This document shows, piece after piece, positions 56,103-64,000 of a stretch of 64,000 nucleotides of DNA. Positions within the stretch are counted from its first letter, which is position 1; every line of letters begins with the position of its first letter. The position numbers were made by a program, and so were the translations under genes. Source of the DNA: Agrobacterium fabrum str. C58 (lineage in GTDB: Bacteria > Pseudomonadota > Alphaproteobacteria > Rhizobiales > Rhizobiaceae); assembly GCF_000092025.1 (NCBI RefSeq), contig NC_003063.2, positions 1,555,501 through 1,619,500 of the forward strand, in the 5' to 3' direction. The notes under the pieces are model-generated. The model was not told the origin of the DNA, searched no databases, and saw only the letters and a program-made list of their open reading frames with translations.

Positions 56103-56991
56103 CGGTTTTTTCTTTCGGAGGCTGTGCCTCATGCCCGTTCTGGCCATTCTTGCCGTAGATCACGAAGGGACGCTCGTCATCGGTAATCACCTTCACCCGG
56201 CGCGGATCGGCATCGTCATGCAGTTCCGCACCGCCCAGCACGAAGTGGCGCAGGCTGCCGCCAAAGGCCTTTTGCAGGTTCTCCTCGTTGAAGGTATCCG
56301 CCGTCTTGCCGGACGCCAGAACCGTGCCCTTGACGAACACGGCGCGGTCACAGAACTCCGGAACGCTGCCGAGATTATGGGTGGAGACAAGCATGACCCG
56401 GCCTTCGTCACGCAGCGCTTTCAGCAGCGCGACGATCTGCTCTTCCGTCGTCACGTCCACGCCGGTGAAAGGCTCATCCAGCAGGATGACCTGGCCTTCC
56501 TGCGCCAGCGCCCGGGCCAGAAACACCCGCTTCTTCTGCCCGCCGGAAAGTTCGCCGATCTGCCTCTTGCGATAATCGAGCATGTTGACGCGTTTCAGCG
56601 CCTCCTCGACCATCTGGTGATCGCGTTTCGACGGGATGCGCAGGAAATTCATGTGGCCGTAACGGCCCATCATCACCACATCCTCCACCAGCACCGGAAA
56701 ACTCCAGTCCACCTCCTCTGCCTGCGGCACGTAGGCGACGAGGTTTTTCTTGAGCGCGTTCTTCACCGGCAGATCGAAAATCGAGACGGAACCGGCGGCC
56801 AGCGGCACAAAACCCATGATCGCCTTGAAAATTGTGGACTTGCCGGCGCCATTGATGCCGACAAGTGCAGTGATCGTTCCGCGGGGGATGGAAAAGCTGG
56901 CGTTTCTTAATGCGGTGTGGCCGTTGCGATAGGTCACTGTCGCATTTTGAACCGTCAGGCCGCCGCCGGATTTTTTACTGCCCATTCTCAT
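56083..56991 (-). CDS. sitB: Manganese/iron ABC importer ATPase
   Basis: The 302-residue ATPase has Walker [14 protein letters not shown]-loop [15 protein letters not shown], signature [15 protein letters not shown] and Walker [15 protein letters not shown]-terminal extension (about 40 residues, ending [17 protein letters not shown]) is longer than usual. It shares ATGA with the sitA stop. Confidence 0.93.
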   Translation of the reverse strand: MRMGSKKSGGGLTVQNATVTYRNGHTALRNASFSIPRGTITALVGINGAGKSTIFKAIMGFVPLAAGSVSIFDLPVKNALKKNLVAYVPQAEEVDWSFPVLVEDVVMMGRYGHMNFLRIPSKRDHQMVEEALKRVNMLDYRKRQIGELSGGQKKRVFLARALAQEGQVILLDEPFTGVDVTTEEQIVALLKALRDEGRVMLVSTHNLGSVPEFCDRAVFVKGTVLASGKTADTFNEENLQKAFGGSLRHFVLGGAELHDDADPRRVKVITDDERPFVIYGKNGQNGHEAQPPKEKTDDKQPS

Positions 56992-57887
56992 GAAGACAGT
57001 CCCTTGGCGATGGTTTCGCTGGTCACGCACAGCAGGTCCAGATAGGTCGGAACTGGGCCGTCCGCCTCGCTCAGCGAATCCACATAGAGTATGCCGCCAT
57101 AGGACGCACCGGTTTCCTTGGCCACCTGCTTTGCGGGATCGGCGGAAACCGTGCTTTCGCTGAAGATGACCTGGATATTGTGTTCGCGCATGGCGTCGAT
57201 CACGCCGCGAACCTGTTGCGGCGTGCCCTGGCTATCGGCATTGACCGGCCACAGGAACAGTTCCTTCAGGCCGAAATCACGGGCGAGATAAGAAAAGGCG
57301 CCTTCGCTCGTTACCAACCAGCGCTTGTTGTCAGGCAGAACGGAAAGCGCATCGCGGATCGGCTGCACCGTGGCCTTGATCTTGTCCGAATAGGCCTTGG
57401 CATTGGCGGTATAGACATCGGCATGGGCAGGGTCGATTTCCGCAAGGCCCTTGCGGATATTTTCCACATAGATCAAGGCGTTATCGGGCGACATCCAGGC
57501 ATGCGGATTGGGTTTCCCCTGATAGGCGCCGCCGCTGATCGCCATGGGTTGCACACCATCGCTCACCGTCACATCAGGCACGCCGGAAAGATTGGCCAGG
57601 AATTTCTCGAACCACAATTCCAGATTGAGGCCATTGCGCAGCACCAGATCGGCCTTGCGGGCTTTGAGAATATCACGCGGTGTCGGCTGGTAATTGTGAA
57701 TTTCCGCACCCGGCTTGGTGATGCTCTCCACATCCGCCGCATCACCCGCCACGTTGCGCGCCATATCGGCGATGATGGTGAAGGTGGTGACCACCTTCGG
57801 CTTTTCCTGCGCGACGGCAACACCCGGCAGGAAAAGCGAAAAAGCAAATAGGGCATGGCGGATTTTATGGAGATTCACGTCTGTCAC
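56988..57887 (-). CDS. sitA: Manganese/iron ABC importer binding protein
   Basis: The 299-residue product is a ZnuA/PsaA-type binding protein with a signal peptide (about 26 residues, ending VAVA-Q). Probable metal ligands are the His in AEIHNYQP, the His in NPHAWMS, the Glu in VTSEGAF and the Asp in LYVDSLSEA. Glu at the third position is typical of Mn(II) proteins, while Zn proteins have His. The start is uncertain: GTG at 57887 and TTG at 57890 are adjacent and neither has a clear ribosome site. Confidence 0.91.
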   Translation of the reverse strand: MTDVNLHKIRHALFAFSLFLPGVAVAQEKPKVVTTFTIIADMARNVAGDAADVESITKPGAEIHNYQPTPRDILKARKADLVLRNGLNLELWFEKFLANLSGVPDVTVSDGVQPMAISGGAYQGKPNPHAWMSPDNALIYVENIRKGLAEIDPAHADVYTANAKAYSDKIKATVQPIRDALSVLPDNKRWLVTSEGAFSYLARDFGLKELFLWPVNADSQGTPQQVRGVIDAMREHNIQVIFSESTVSADPAKQVAKETGASYGGILYVDSLSEADGPVPTYLDLLCVTSETIAKGLSS

Positions 57888-57947
57888 CAATTTCTGTTGC
57901 GATTAACTCGCAATACCATCCGTTATGGAATCACAGATGTCAACGCT

Positions 57948-57966
57948 ATTGCAAATCATTCTCAAT
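57948..57966. promoter_or_regulatory. Fur/Mur-type box upstream of sitA
   Basis: ATTGCAAATCATTCTCAAT matches its own reverse complement at 14 of 19 positions and resembles the manganese-responsive Mur/Fur sites of rhizobia. TTGACA lies 5 bp closer to sitA (57938-57943, minus strand), so the box would sit next to the promoter. Confidence 0.55.
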
Positions 57967-58162
57967 TTAACTGATTTCGGAAATGTCCGAAATTGGTGCG
58001 TTTTTGGCCGGACGGAGGCAGCCCGGTTAAACTTTTTTCAATGAGAAAGCGGCACTATCGCAGGGCTCGGACAGCGTGGTCCGTGGCTTGTCCCGCGTGT
58101 GTTCCTCATCTTTCGAGCCACGGTCCGGGGCGAGGGCTTAAGGCGGGGTACTTGATGTCAGG

Positions 58163-59080
58163 ATGTTGCGGGTGAAAGCTGTATTCGGACGAATGCGGTT
58201 TTCGCGCAAGCTCGTTATGATTGGAGGCGGGATCCTGCTTTTGGCGGGTGCGACCGGTTCTGCTGCCGTGTTCATCGGCAGCGATCGGCTGCTTGGTCCA
58301 TCCTATGCTTCCAGCAACGGGCTTTCCTGCGACGCAGTCCAGACGGTCAACATCCGCAAGAACGGCGCCTTATGGGTGCGCAAATTCATCCGCACCGGAG
58401 GCGGAGACGGCCCTGAGCGGCTGAAGACCGCGCTTCGTGTTGCAAAAGCGGTCTACGACAAACAGAAACCCGATCTGGTGCAGGTTTCCGTGCTGGACAA
58501 GAACGGACCGCAGCTGCGCTCGGAAATGCGCGGCCGCGCCATTGCCGCGCAGGTGGTCTTCATTCCCGATCCGGCAAAAATTCCCGAAGGCGCCAACGCC
58601 CATCGTTATTCCGCCTTTTATTACGATGGCGCGGCCAATGGCAGCGGCCAGTTTTACGGCCTGCGCATCGATCTGCCACTGGAAGATACCGAAGCCATGG
58701 CCGCAAGCCTCAGCGATTCTGCCGATTGCGCCACCCCGGTCCTGGATGCCGGCTCTGAAGGTCACGAGGGCAAGGCACCAAAAGGTCACGGCGAAAACAA
58801 GGGCGCTGCCGGCGGCGAACACGGCGCCGCCCCGGCTGAGAGCGGCCATGGCGAAACGAGCCCGGAAACCAACGGCGAAACCCCGTCTCCCGAAGCCCAT
58901 GGCGAACCCGTCACCGACGAGCTTCTGACCTCGACACCGGAAGCTGACAGCGGCAGCATCTTCAGCCTGTCCTATCTGAAATCATTGATCTTCGGAAAAG
59001 GCTCCACGACTGCGCAAGCGGCGGAGGAGAAGGCTGAGGCGGGTGAACCGAGTGGCGACAAGGCCAAGGCAGGGCATTAA
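58163..59080 (+). CDS. Hypothetical membrane-anchored periplasmic protein
   Basis: The 305-residue product is not recognised. It has an N-terminal membrane anchor (about residues 18-37, LVMIGGGILLLAGATGSAAV). A compact alpha/beta region follows to about residue 190 with two Cys (SCDAVQT, SADCATP) that could form a disulfide. A low-complexity tail rich in Gly, His, Glu, Pro and Ala (GHEGKAPKGHGENKG, AAPAESGHGETSPETNG) ends it, with a short hydrophobic stretch SIFSLSYLKSLIFGKG before the end. The ATG at 58163 is preferred; 58193 is a possible start. It is divergent from sitA, though a link to metal uptake is not shown. Confidence 0.7.
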   Translation: MLRVKAVFGRMRFSRKLVMIGGGILLLAGATGSAAVFIGSDRLLGPSYASSNGLSCDAVQTVNIRKNGALWVRKFIRTGGGDGPERLKTALRVAKAVYDKQKPDLVQVSVLDKNGPQLRSEMRGRAIAAQVVFIPDPAKIPEGANAHRYSAFYYDGAANGSGQFYGLRIDLPLEDTEAMAASLSDSADCATPVLDAGSEGHEGKAPKGHGENKGAAGGEHGAAPAESGHGETSPETNGETPSPEAHGEPVTDELLTSTPEADSGSIFSLSYLKSLIFGKGSTTAQAAEEKAEAGEPSGDKAKAGH

Positions 59081-59133
59081 GGGCGCCGGAATTCGGCGCA
59101 GGCCACACAATCCCGGAAGGTACTGGTGTCTTT

Positions 59134-59253
59134 CCTCATCCCTGTGCTTTTCACGGGGACCAGGCCAGCCCAAGTCCTTGGGCTGTAAGGAGTCCTTACC
59201 CGCCACGCAGACGTGCGTCGACTGGATTCCTGTGACGAGCACAGGAATGAGGG
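59134..59253. repeat. Mosaic palindromic repeat, family 2, copy 3
   Basis: Outer arms CCTCATCCCTGTGC and GCACAGGAATGAGG, with the inner hairpin CAGCCCAAGTCCTTGGGCTG and block GCAGACGTGCGTCGACTGGATTCC-like. Related to 27731-27841 and 48280-48396. It lies between the hypothetical gene and lysS. Confidence 0.72.
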
Positions 59254-59287
59254 ACGGTCGGTCATTGGCATAACGAACGAGGTTATC

Positions 59288-59315
59288 GGGAGCTTCTCAC
59301 GCGAAGCTCCCTTTC
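59288..59315. terminator. Hairpin between hypothetical gene and lysS
   Basis: GGGAGCTTC (59288-59296) pairs with GAAGCTCCC (59303-59311) and is followed on the plus strand by TTTCTTCG. It suits the rightward hypothetical gene; on the lysS side no T-run follows. Confidence 0.5.
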
Positions 59316-59326
59316 TTCGTCTCTTC

Positions 59327-60826
59327 TCAATCCGCCTTGTTGCGGCGGGCCGGGAAGAGGATCACGTCGCGGATCGACGGGGCGTTGGTCAAGAGCATGA
59401 TCAGGCGATCGACACCGATGCCGAGGCCGCCGGCGGGTGGCATGCCCTGGTCGATGGCGTCGAGGAACTCGTCGTCCAGCTGCTTGTCCTTCTCGCCGCG
59501 GGCGTGCGCCTGTTCCAGCTGTTCCACCATGCGGCGGCGCTGTTCTTCGGGATCGTTGAGTTCCGAGAAGGCGTTGCCCACTTCCCAGGCGTTGCAATAG
59601 CTCTCGAAACGCTCGACGAGGCGCGGTTCGCCCGGCACTTCCTTGGCAAACGGCGAGATGTCCTTCGGAAAATGCGTGACGTGGCTCGGCTGGATCAGCG
59701 TGGCTTCCACCTTCTCTTCGAAGATGAAGGCAAGGCATTCGCCCCAGGTCCAGTCCTTCTCGACGGCAAAACCGGCGGCCTTGGCGGCAGCGCGGGCCTC
59801 TTCGTCGGTCTTGATGGCGAGGAAATCGATGCCGGTCGCTTCCTTCACGGCATCAGGCATCGGCACGCGCTTGAACGGACCCTTGAAGGAGATCGTCTGG
59901 CCCTGGAATTCCACTTCGGTCGTGCCGTGCAGAGCAATCGCCAGCGTCTCGAACAGCCGCTCCACGAGACCCATGATGTCTTCGTAATCGGCATAGGCCC
60001 AGTAGCACTCCATCATGGTGAATTCAGGATTGTGCCTTGTGGAGACGCCTTCGTTGCGGAAGTTGCGGTTGATTTCGAACACCTTGTCGGAAAGGCCTGA
60101 TACCAGCGTGCGCTTCAGGAACAATTCCGGCGCGATGCGCAGATACATGTCCATCTTCAGCGTGTTGTGGAAGGTCTTGAACGGATCGGCCGTCGCACCG
60201 CCATAAACGGTCTGCAGCATCGGCGTTTCCACTTCGAGGAAGCCTTCGGCCTCCATGAAACGGCGGATACCGGAGAGGATTTTCGAGCGTTGCAGGAAGC
60301 GCAGCTTGGAGTCTTCGTTCGCCAGAATATCGAGATGGCGCTTGCGGTAACGCAGCTCGATGTCGGAGACGCCATGCCACTTTTCCGGCATGGGCAGCAG
60401 CGACTTGGTCAGCATGGTGATTTCTTCGGCGTTGATCGTCAGCTCGCCACGCTTGGTGCGGCGCACCTTGCCGGTCACGCCGATGATGTCGCCAATATCG
60501 ATCATCGGCAGCAGGTTGCGCGCCGCTTCCGGTGTCGTATCCTTGTGGGAGAAGATCTGCACCTTGCCCGAGGCGTCATGGATATCCATGAACATGCCGG
60601 AATTGCGCGAGGAATAAACGCGACCCGCCACCGTCACCGTATCGCCGGTCTCAACGTCGGCTTCGATATCGGCATATTTTTCCGCAAGCTCGGCATTGCT
60701 CAGCGTGCGGTGGAAATGCGCCGGATAGACGTCGCCGATCTGCTCGCGCAGCAGCGCAAGTTTCTGGCGGCGCACTTCTGTCGCGTCGGAGGAGAGGGCG
60801 GTGGTTTCGGTCTTGGTGTCGGTCAT
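59327..60826 (-). CDS. lysS: Lysyl-tRNA synthetase, class II
   Basis: The 499-residue enzyme charges tRNA-Lys. It has an OB anticodon domain in the first 150 residues, class II motif 1 around GFLEVETPMLQT, motif 2 in FRNEGVSTRHNPEFTMMECYWAY and motif 3 in GLGIGVDRLIMLLT. Length and layout are normal for LysS. AAGG precedes the ATG. Unlike some alphaproteobacteria, which use class I LysRS, this organism carries the class II form. Confidence 0.95.
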   Translation of the reverse strand: MTDTKTETTALSSDATEVRRQKLALLREQIGDVYPAHFHRTLSNAELAEKYADIEADVETGDTVTVAGRVYSSRNSGMFMDIHDASGKVQIFSHKDTTPEAARNLLPMIDIGDIIGVTGKVRRTKRGELTINAEEITMLTKSLLPMPEKWHGVSDIELRYRKRHLDILANEDSKLRFLQRSKILSGIRRFMEAEGFLEVETPMLQTVYGGATADPFKTFHNTLKMDMYLRIAPELFLKRTLVSGLSDKVFEINRNFRNEGVSTRHNPEFTMMECYWAYADYEDIMGLVERLFETLAIALHGTTEVEFQGQTISFKGPFKRVPMPDAVKEATGIDFLAIKTDEEARAAAKAAGFAVEKDWTWGECLAFIFEEKVEATLIQPSHVTHFPKDISPFAKEVPGEPRLVERFESYCNAWEVGNAFSELNDPEEQRRRMVEQLEQAHARGEKDKQLDDEFLDAIDQGMPPAGGLGIGVDRLIMLLTNAPSIRDVILFPARRNKAD

Positions 60827-60874
60827 GATTTTTGCCTTAAGCGGGCTTGTTCGTTGCGGTTACCCTTTGCGCTC

Positions 60875-61024
60875 GGGGCTACCCCCCTCTGTCCTGCCGG
60901 ACATCTCCCCCTCAAGGGGGGAGATCGACAAGCGGTGGACACCTTGCCCATGGAACGAGCGGGTGCGGCACCCGATCTCCCCCCTTGAGGGGGAGATGCC
61001 CGGCAGGGCAGAGGGGGGTACCCC
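60875..61024. repeat. Large palindromic repeat, family 3
   Basis: This 150-bp element is built as nested inverted repeats. Outer arms GGGGCTACCCCCC and GGGGGGTACCCC; next CATCTCCCCCTC with GAGGGGGAGATG; and each half holds its own CTCCCCCTCAAGGGGGGAG-type hairpin. It lies after gltX and before lysS, both leftward, and could end gltX or stabilise its RNA. Confidence 0.8.
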
Positions 61025-61075
61025 AAGCAGAGGGGTATATTTCAGGATGCCGGCGTGACCGCCAACACCAAATTA

Positions 61076-62533
61076 TCAGCTTCCGCTGCCAACCATCGTG
61101 GCCACAACGGCAATCGCCACTTTCAGGCGCTGGCGCACCACGGAGCGGCCGAGCAGCGCCATGCTGTCAAACAGCGGCAGCGAGCGCGAGGAACCGGAGA
61201 CGGCGACGAAGAGCGGCGGGGTGACGACGCGCAGTTTCTTGCCCGTGCGTTCGGCAATGTCGCGCAGTTCGGCCTCGATGGCTTCAACGTTCCAATCCGG
61301 CATTTTTTCGAGGTCGGCGGCAACCGTGGTGAGGATTTCGTGGATTTCCTCCGGTTTGCTCTTCAACCCGGCAAACGAAGCCGGTGTCAGGCCAACATCG
61401 CTCGACACCAGGAAGCCGGCGAGGTTCGGCAATTCGCCGAGCTTGGAAATGCGGCTCTGGGCAAGCTTCAGGCCTTCGGTCAGGCGGGAATTTTCCATCG
61501 CCCATTCCAGCGTGCGGGCAATGAAGTCCTCAGGCGTGAGCTTTTCGCGCAGCCAGCGGCCGTTCAGCCAGTCCAGCTTCTGGATATCGAAGATGGCGCC
61601 AGCCTTTGAAAGCGCTTCCGGATCGAACTTCGCGGCCAGCTCTTCCATGGTCAGCAGCTCTTCGCCTTCGGCGATCTGGATGAAGAACAGGCCGAGGAAG
61701 TTCATCAGCGCTTCCGGCAGGTAGCCGAGCGCGGAATAATAGGAGATCGACGTCGGGTTCTTGCGCTTGGAAAGCTTCGACTTGTCGGCGTTGCGCATCA
61801 GCGAAAGATGCATGAACGTCGGCTGGTCCCAGCCGAAATAACGGTAAAGCAGGATGTGCTTGGGCACTGAAGCCAGCCACTCTTCGCCGCGCGCCACATG
61901 GGTGATCTTCATCAGATGGTCGTCGATGACGTTTGCCATGTGATAGGTTGGCATGCCGTCGGCCTTGATCAGCACCTGCATGTCAACCGAATCCCAGGGG
62001 ATCGAGACATCGCCGTAAACGCCGTCATGGAAATCGCACGAACCTTCGGTCGGGATTTTCATGCGCACGACGTTGGCTTCGCCGGCGGCGACGCGGGTGG
62101 TCACTTCTTCAGCCTTCAGGTGGAGGCAGAGACCGTCATATTTTGGCGGCTTGCCAGCGGCGCGCTGCGCTTCGCGCATCTGCTCAAGCCGCTCGGGCGT
62201 GCAGAAACAGCGGAAGGCATGGCCTTTTTCCAGCAATTCTTCGGCGTAGGGCCAGTACATCGGCTTGCGCTCGGACTGGCGGTAGGGACCGTAGGGGCCA
62301 CCGACGTCAGGGCCTTCCGACCAGGTGAGGCCGGTCCAGCGCAGCGCCTCCAGAACCTTCTGCTCATATTCCAGCGTCGAGCGGGTGGCGTCGGTATCCT
62401 CGATGCGCAGGATGAACTCGCCGCCGTGTTTCTTGGCGAAGAGATAGTTGAACAGCGCGATGTAAGCGGTGCCGACATGCGGCTCGCCGGTGGGGGAAGG
62501 TGCGATGCGGACGCGAACGCCGGAAGTGGTCAT
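61076..62533 (-). CDS. gltX: Glutamyl-tRNA synthetase
   Basis: The 485-residue class I synthetase charges tRNA-Glu (and in many alphaproteobacteria also tRNA-Gln for transamidation). It has the HIGH motif in APSPTGEPHVGTAY (His-Val-Gly-Thr), the KMSKS-like KLSKRKNP, and a C-terminal helical anticodon domain. The ATG at 62533 was preferred over a GTG at 62542. The enzyme is normal in length. Confidence 0.95.
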   Translation of the reverse strand: MTTSGVRVRIAPSPTGEPHVGTAYIALFNYLFAKKHGGEFILRIEDTDATRSTLEYEQKVLEALRWTGLTWSEGPDVGGPYGPYRQSERKPMYWPYAEELLEKGHAFRCFCTPERLEQMREAQRAAGKPPKYDGLCLHLKAEEVTTRVAAGEANVVRMKIPTEGSCDFHDGVYGDVSIPWDSVDMQVLIKADGMPTYHMANVIDDHLMKITHVARGEEWLASVPKHILLYRYFGWDQPTFMHLSLMRNADKSKLSKRKNPTSISYYSALGYLPEALMNFLGLFFIQIAEGEELLTMEELAAKFDPEALSKAGAIFDIQKLDWLNGRWLREKLTPEDFIARTLEWAMENSRLTEGLKLAQSRISKLGELPNLAGFLVSSDVGLTPASFAGLKSKPEEIHEILTTVAADLEKMPDWNVEAIEAELRDIAERTGKKLRVVTPPLFVAVSGSSRSLPLFDSMALLGRSVVRQRLKVAIAVVATMVGSGS

Positions 62534-62744
62534 GAAATTCACTCGTCGTGACGTGGAGTGACATCGGGACGGTTCACCCTGATATCACGGAGTTTTCGTT
62601 TGGATGCGGCAGGACATCATGTCGAAAGGCGAAAAGAAAGTGCCTTTTTCATATTCCCGTTCGGCTTCGGCTTAGGCCATATTCTGCCGCAGGCGTCAAG
62701 GAAATATGGAGTCCCGAGGGGTTGGCCGGTCTCGCCGCCCGGCC

Positions 62745-64000
62745 TCAGTTCACCGGCCAGACGTAAAGCAACATGGGAATGCTGGCAATGACGATCATGA
62801 TCGACAGCGGCAGTCCAAGGCGCGGATAATCGCTGAAACGATACCCGCCCGGGCCCATGACAAGCGTGTTGCACTGGTGGCCGATGGGGGTGAGGAAATC
62901 GCAGCCGGCGCCGATTGCCACCGCCATCAGGAAGGCCTCCGGGCGGAAACCGAGCGTGGTGGCAAAACCGGCGGCGATGGGGGCCATGACCAGCACGGTG
63001 GCGGCATTATTGAGGAAGGGCGTCACAGCCATGGCGGTGAGCAGGATCATGCCGAGCGCCGCGAAAGGCGGCAGCCCCTGCGCCGCACTGCCGAGCCAGC
63101 CCGCGATCAGTTCACTCGCCCCGCTGGTGCGAAGCGAATCGCTGACGGGAATAAGGGCGGCGAGCATGACGAGGATCGGCCCGTCGATCGATTTATAGAC
63201 CTCGGCAAGCGGGATCGCGCCGACAACGATCATCAGAAAGGCGGCGGCGAAAAAGGCAACCGAAACCGGCACCAGCCCGCTGCCGGCGGCCAGCATGGCG
63301 GCGGCCAGCACGATGACGGGCAAAAGCGCCCGGCGCTGCACGCCGAGAAGGATTTCGCGCTGGGCGAGCGGCAGCAGCGAAAATTCCTGCAATACCTGCG
63401 GCAGGTTCTTGCGGCTTCCCTGCAGCAGGATGACGTCACCGGCCTGAAGCGTCAGTTCGGAAAGCCTCTGGCTGACGCGCTGGCCGCGGCGGCTGACAGC
63501 AATAAGATTGACGCCGCGCGTATAGGACAGCGCCAGTTCCCGTGCCGAAATGCCGTTGAGAACGGATTCCTTGCTGATGACGGCTTCCATGGAAATGAGA
63601 TCGACGGTTTTCTGGCCATTCTCCATCAACGGTCTGCCAGACAAAAGCAGCTTTGACTGAGAAACGATGCGATCCAGACCCTCGGGGCTTCCCTCCAGAA
63701 GCACCGTATCTCCCGCCTTGAGATTGACATCCGGAAAAGGCGAAATGCGCCTTGGACCCCGCAGGATCGTGCTGGCGATCACGTCGCCATCCGCCTGCTT
63801 GAGAAGCTCGCGCAGCGGTCTGTCGACGAAGATATTGTCCGGCGGCAGCGTTGCCTCCGCCGTATAGGCCGACTGGTCGAGGACGTCCTCCACCGAAGCC
63901 TGCTGGCGGTTTCGCACCGGCAGCAGGCGGTAACCGAAGGTGAGGAAAATGATGCCGATCACCGTCAGTGCGGCGCCCACGGGGGTGAAATCGAACATTG
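62745..64000 (-). CDS. SLC13/DASS-type permease with RCK_C domains (5' truncated)
   Basis: The frame is open through the right edge of the window, so the N-terminal membrane part is missing. At least 418 residues are visible. They show a membrane segment, two TrkA-C (RCK_C)-like domains in the middle (LKAGDTVLLEGSPEGLDRI, then LTLQAGDVILLQGSRKNLPQV), and five or six further hydrophobic segments. The family block TPFLNNAATVLVMAPIA is followed by PIGHQCNTLVMGPGGY. Such proteins carry anions such as citrate, sulfate or tricarboxylates with sodium; the substrate is not told. Confidence 0.85.
   Translation of the reverse strand, partial: MFDFTPVGAALTVIGIIFLTFGYRLLPVRNRQQASVEDVLDQSAYTAEATLPPDNIFVDRPLRELLKQADGDVIASTILRGPRRISPFPDVNLKAGDTVLLEGSPEGLDRIVSQSKLLLSGRPLMENGQKTVDLISMEAVISKESVLNGISARELALSYTRGVNLIAVSRRGQRVSQRLSELTLQAGDVILLQGSRKNLPQVLQEFSLLPLAQREILLGVQRRALLPVIVLAAAMLAAGSGLVPVSVAFFAAAFLMIVVGAIPLAEVYKSIDGPILVMLAALIPVSDSLRTSGASELIAGWLGSAAQGLPPFAALGMILLTAMAVTPFLNNAATVLVMAPIAAGFATTLGFRPEAFLMAVAIGAGCDFLTPIGHQCNTLVMGPGGYRFSDYPRLGLPLSIMIVIASIPMLLYVWPVN

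Overview
The window is 64 kb of GC-rich alphaproteobacterial DNA. Gene content and arrangement point to Rhizobiales, most likely the Agrobacterium/Rhizobium group: smoEFGK-mtlK polyol genes, a sitABCD manganese importer, many ABC importers each paired with a dedicated regulator, RIME-like palindromic repeats and DUF1328/EI24/DUF2244 proteins. The genus assignment is inference from gene content, not from a database search. Most of the window looks like a catabolic part of a chromosome or chromid, but tRNA synthetases (lysS, gltX) and nth at the right end show that housekeeping genes are present.

Layout. 1-5.3 kb: tail of a type I secretion HlyD protein, a Tat-exported PhoX phosphatase, an EntD-type phosphopantetheinyl transferase, and glutaryl-CoA dehydrogenase divergent from a LysR regulator. 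6.3-14.0 kb: a tightly packed seven-gene operon (LacI regulator, PotABCD-type ABC importer, nucleoside hydrolase, adenine deaminase) that reads as a purine or nucleoside scavenging unit under a 20-bp palindromic operator. 14.0-18.3 kb: a stand-alone DnaB-C-like ATPase, an M20 amidohydrolase, a phosphoribosyltransferase and an M19 dipeptidase. 18.3-23.6 kb: a complete five-gene peptide-type ABC importer.

23.6-24.8 kb: an intact IS5-family element (1211 bp) with 20-bp imperfect terminal repeats. It sits inside a RIME-like palindromic repeat and is flanked by a 9-bp duplication. 25.0-35.4 kb: a LysR regulator and a second peptide-type importer. Its fused double ATPase lies 4 kb away from the permeases, separated by an amidase, a DJ-1/PfpI protein, an RHH protein and an M20 amidohydrolase. 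Together these look like uptake and cleavage of an amide or N-acyl compound.

35.7-46.0 kb: SorC regulator, smoEFGK polyol importer, mannitol dehydrogenase, a HAD phosphatase, an FGGY kinase and an RpiR regulator. Three stacked palindromes precede smoE. 46.2-54.2 kb: EI24 membrane protein, nth, DUF2244, AraC-Ogt repair protein, ParDE-type toxin-antitoxin, a second SorC regulator (with a 15-bp tandem repeat in its coding region) divergent from transaldolase, an IclR/SDR divergent pair and a DUF1328 peptide. 54.4-57.9 kb: sitABCD. 58.2-64 kb: a lineage-type hypothetical protein, lysS, gltX, and an SLC13/RCK permease cut by the window end.

Several mosaic repeat families (RIME-like, a 111-120 bp family in three copies, and a 150-bp palindrome between gltX and lysS) fill the intergenic gaps. 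No CRISPR array, tRNA, rRNA or prophage was seen. The most interesting candidates are the purine-scavenging operon, the split amide-uptake island, the undefined FGGY kinase step of the polyol operon, and the orphan DnaB-like ATPase.
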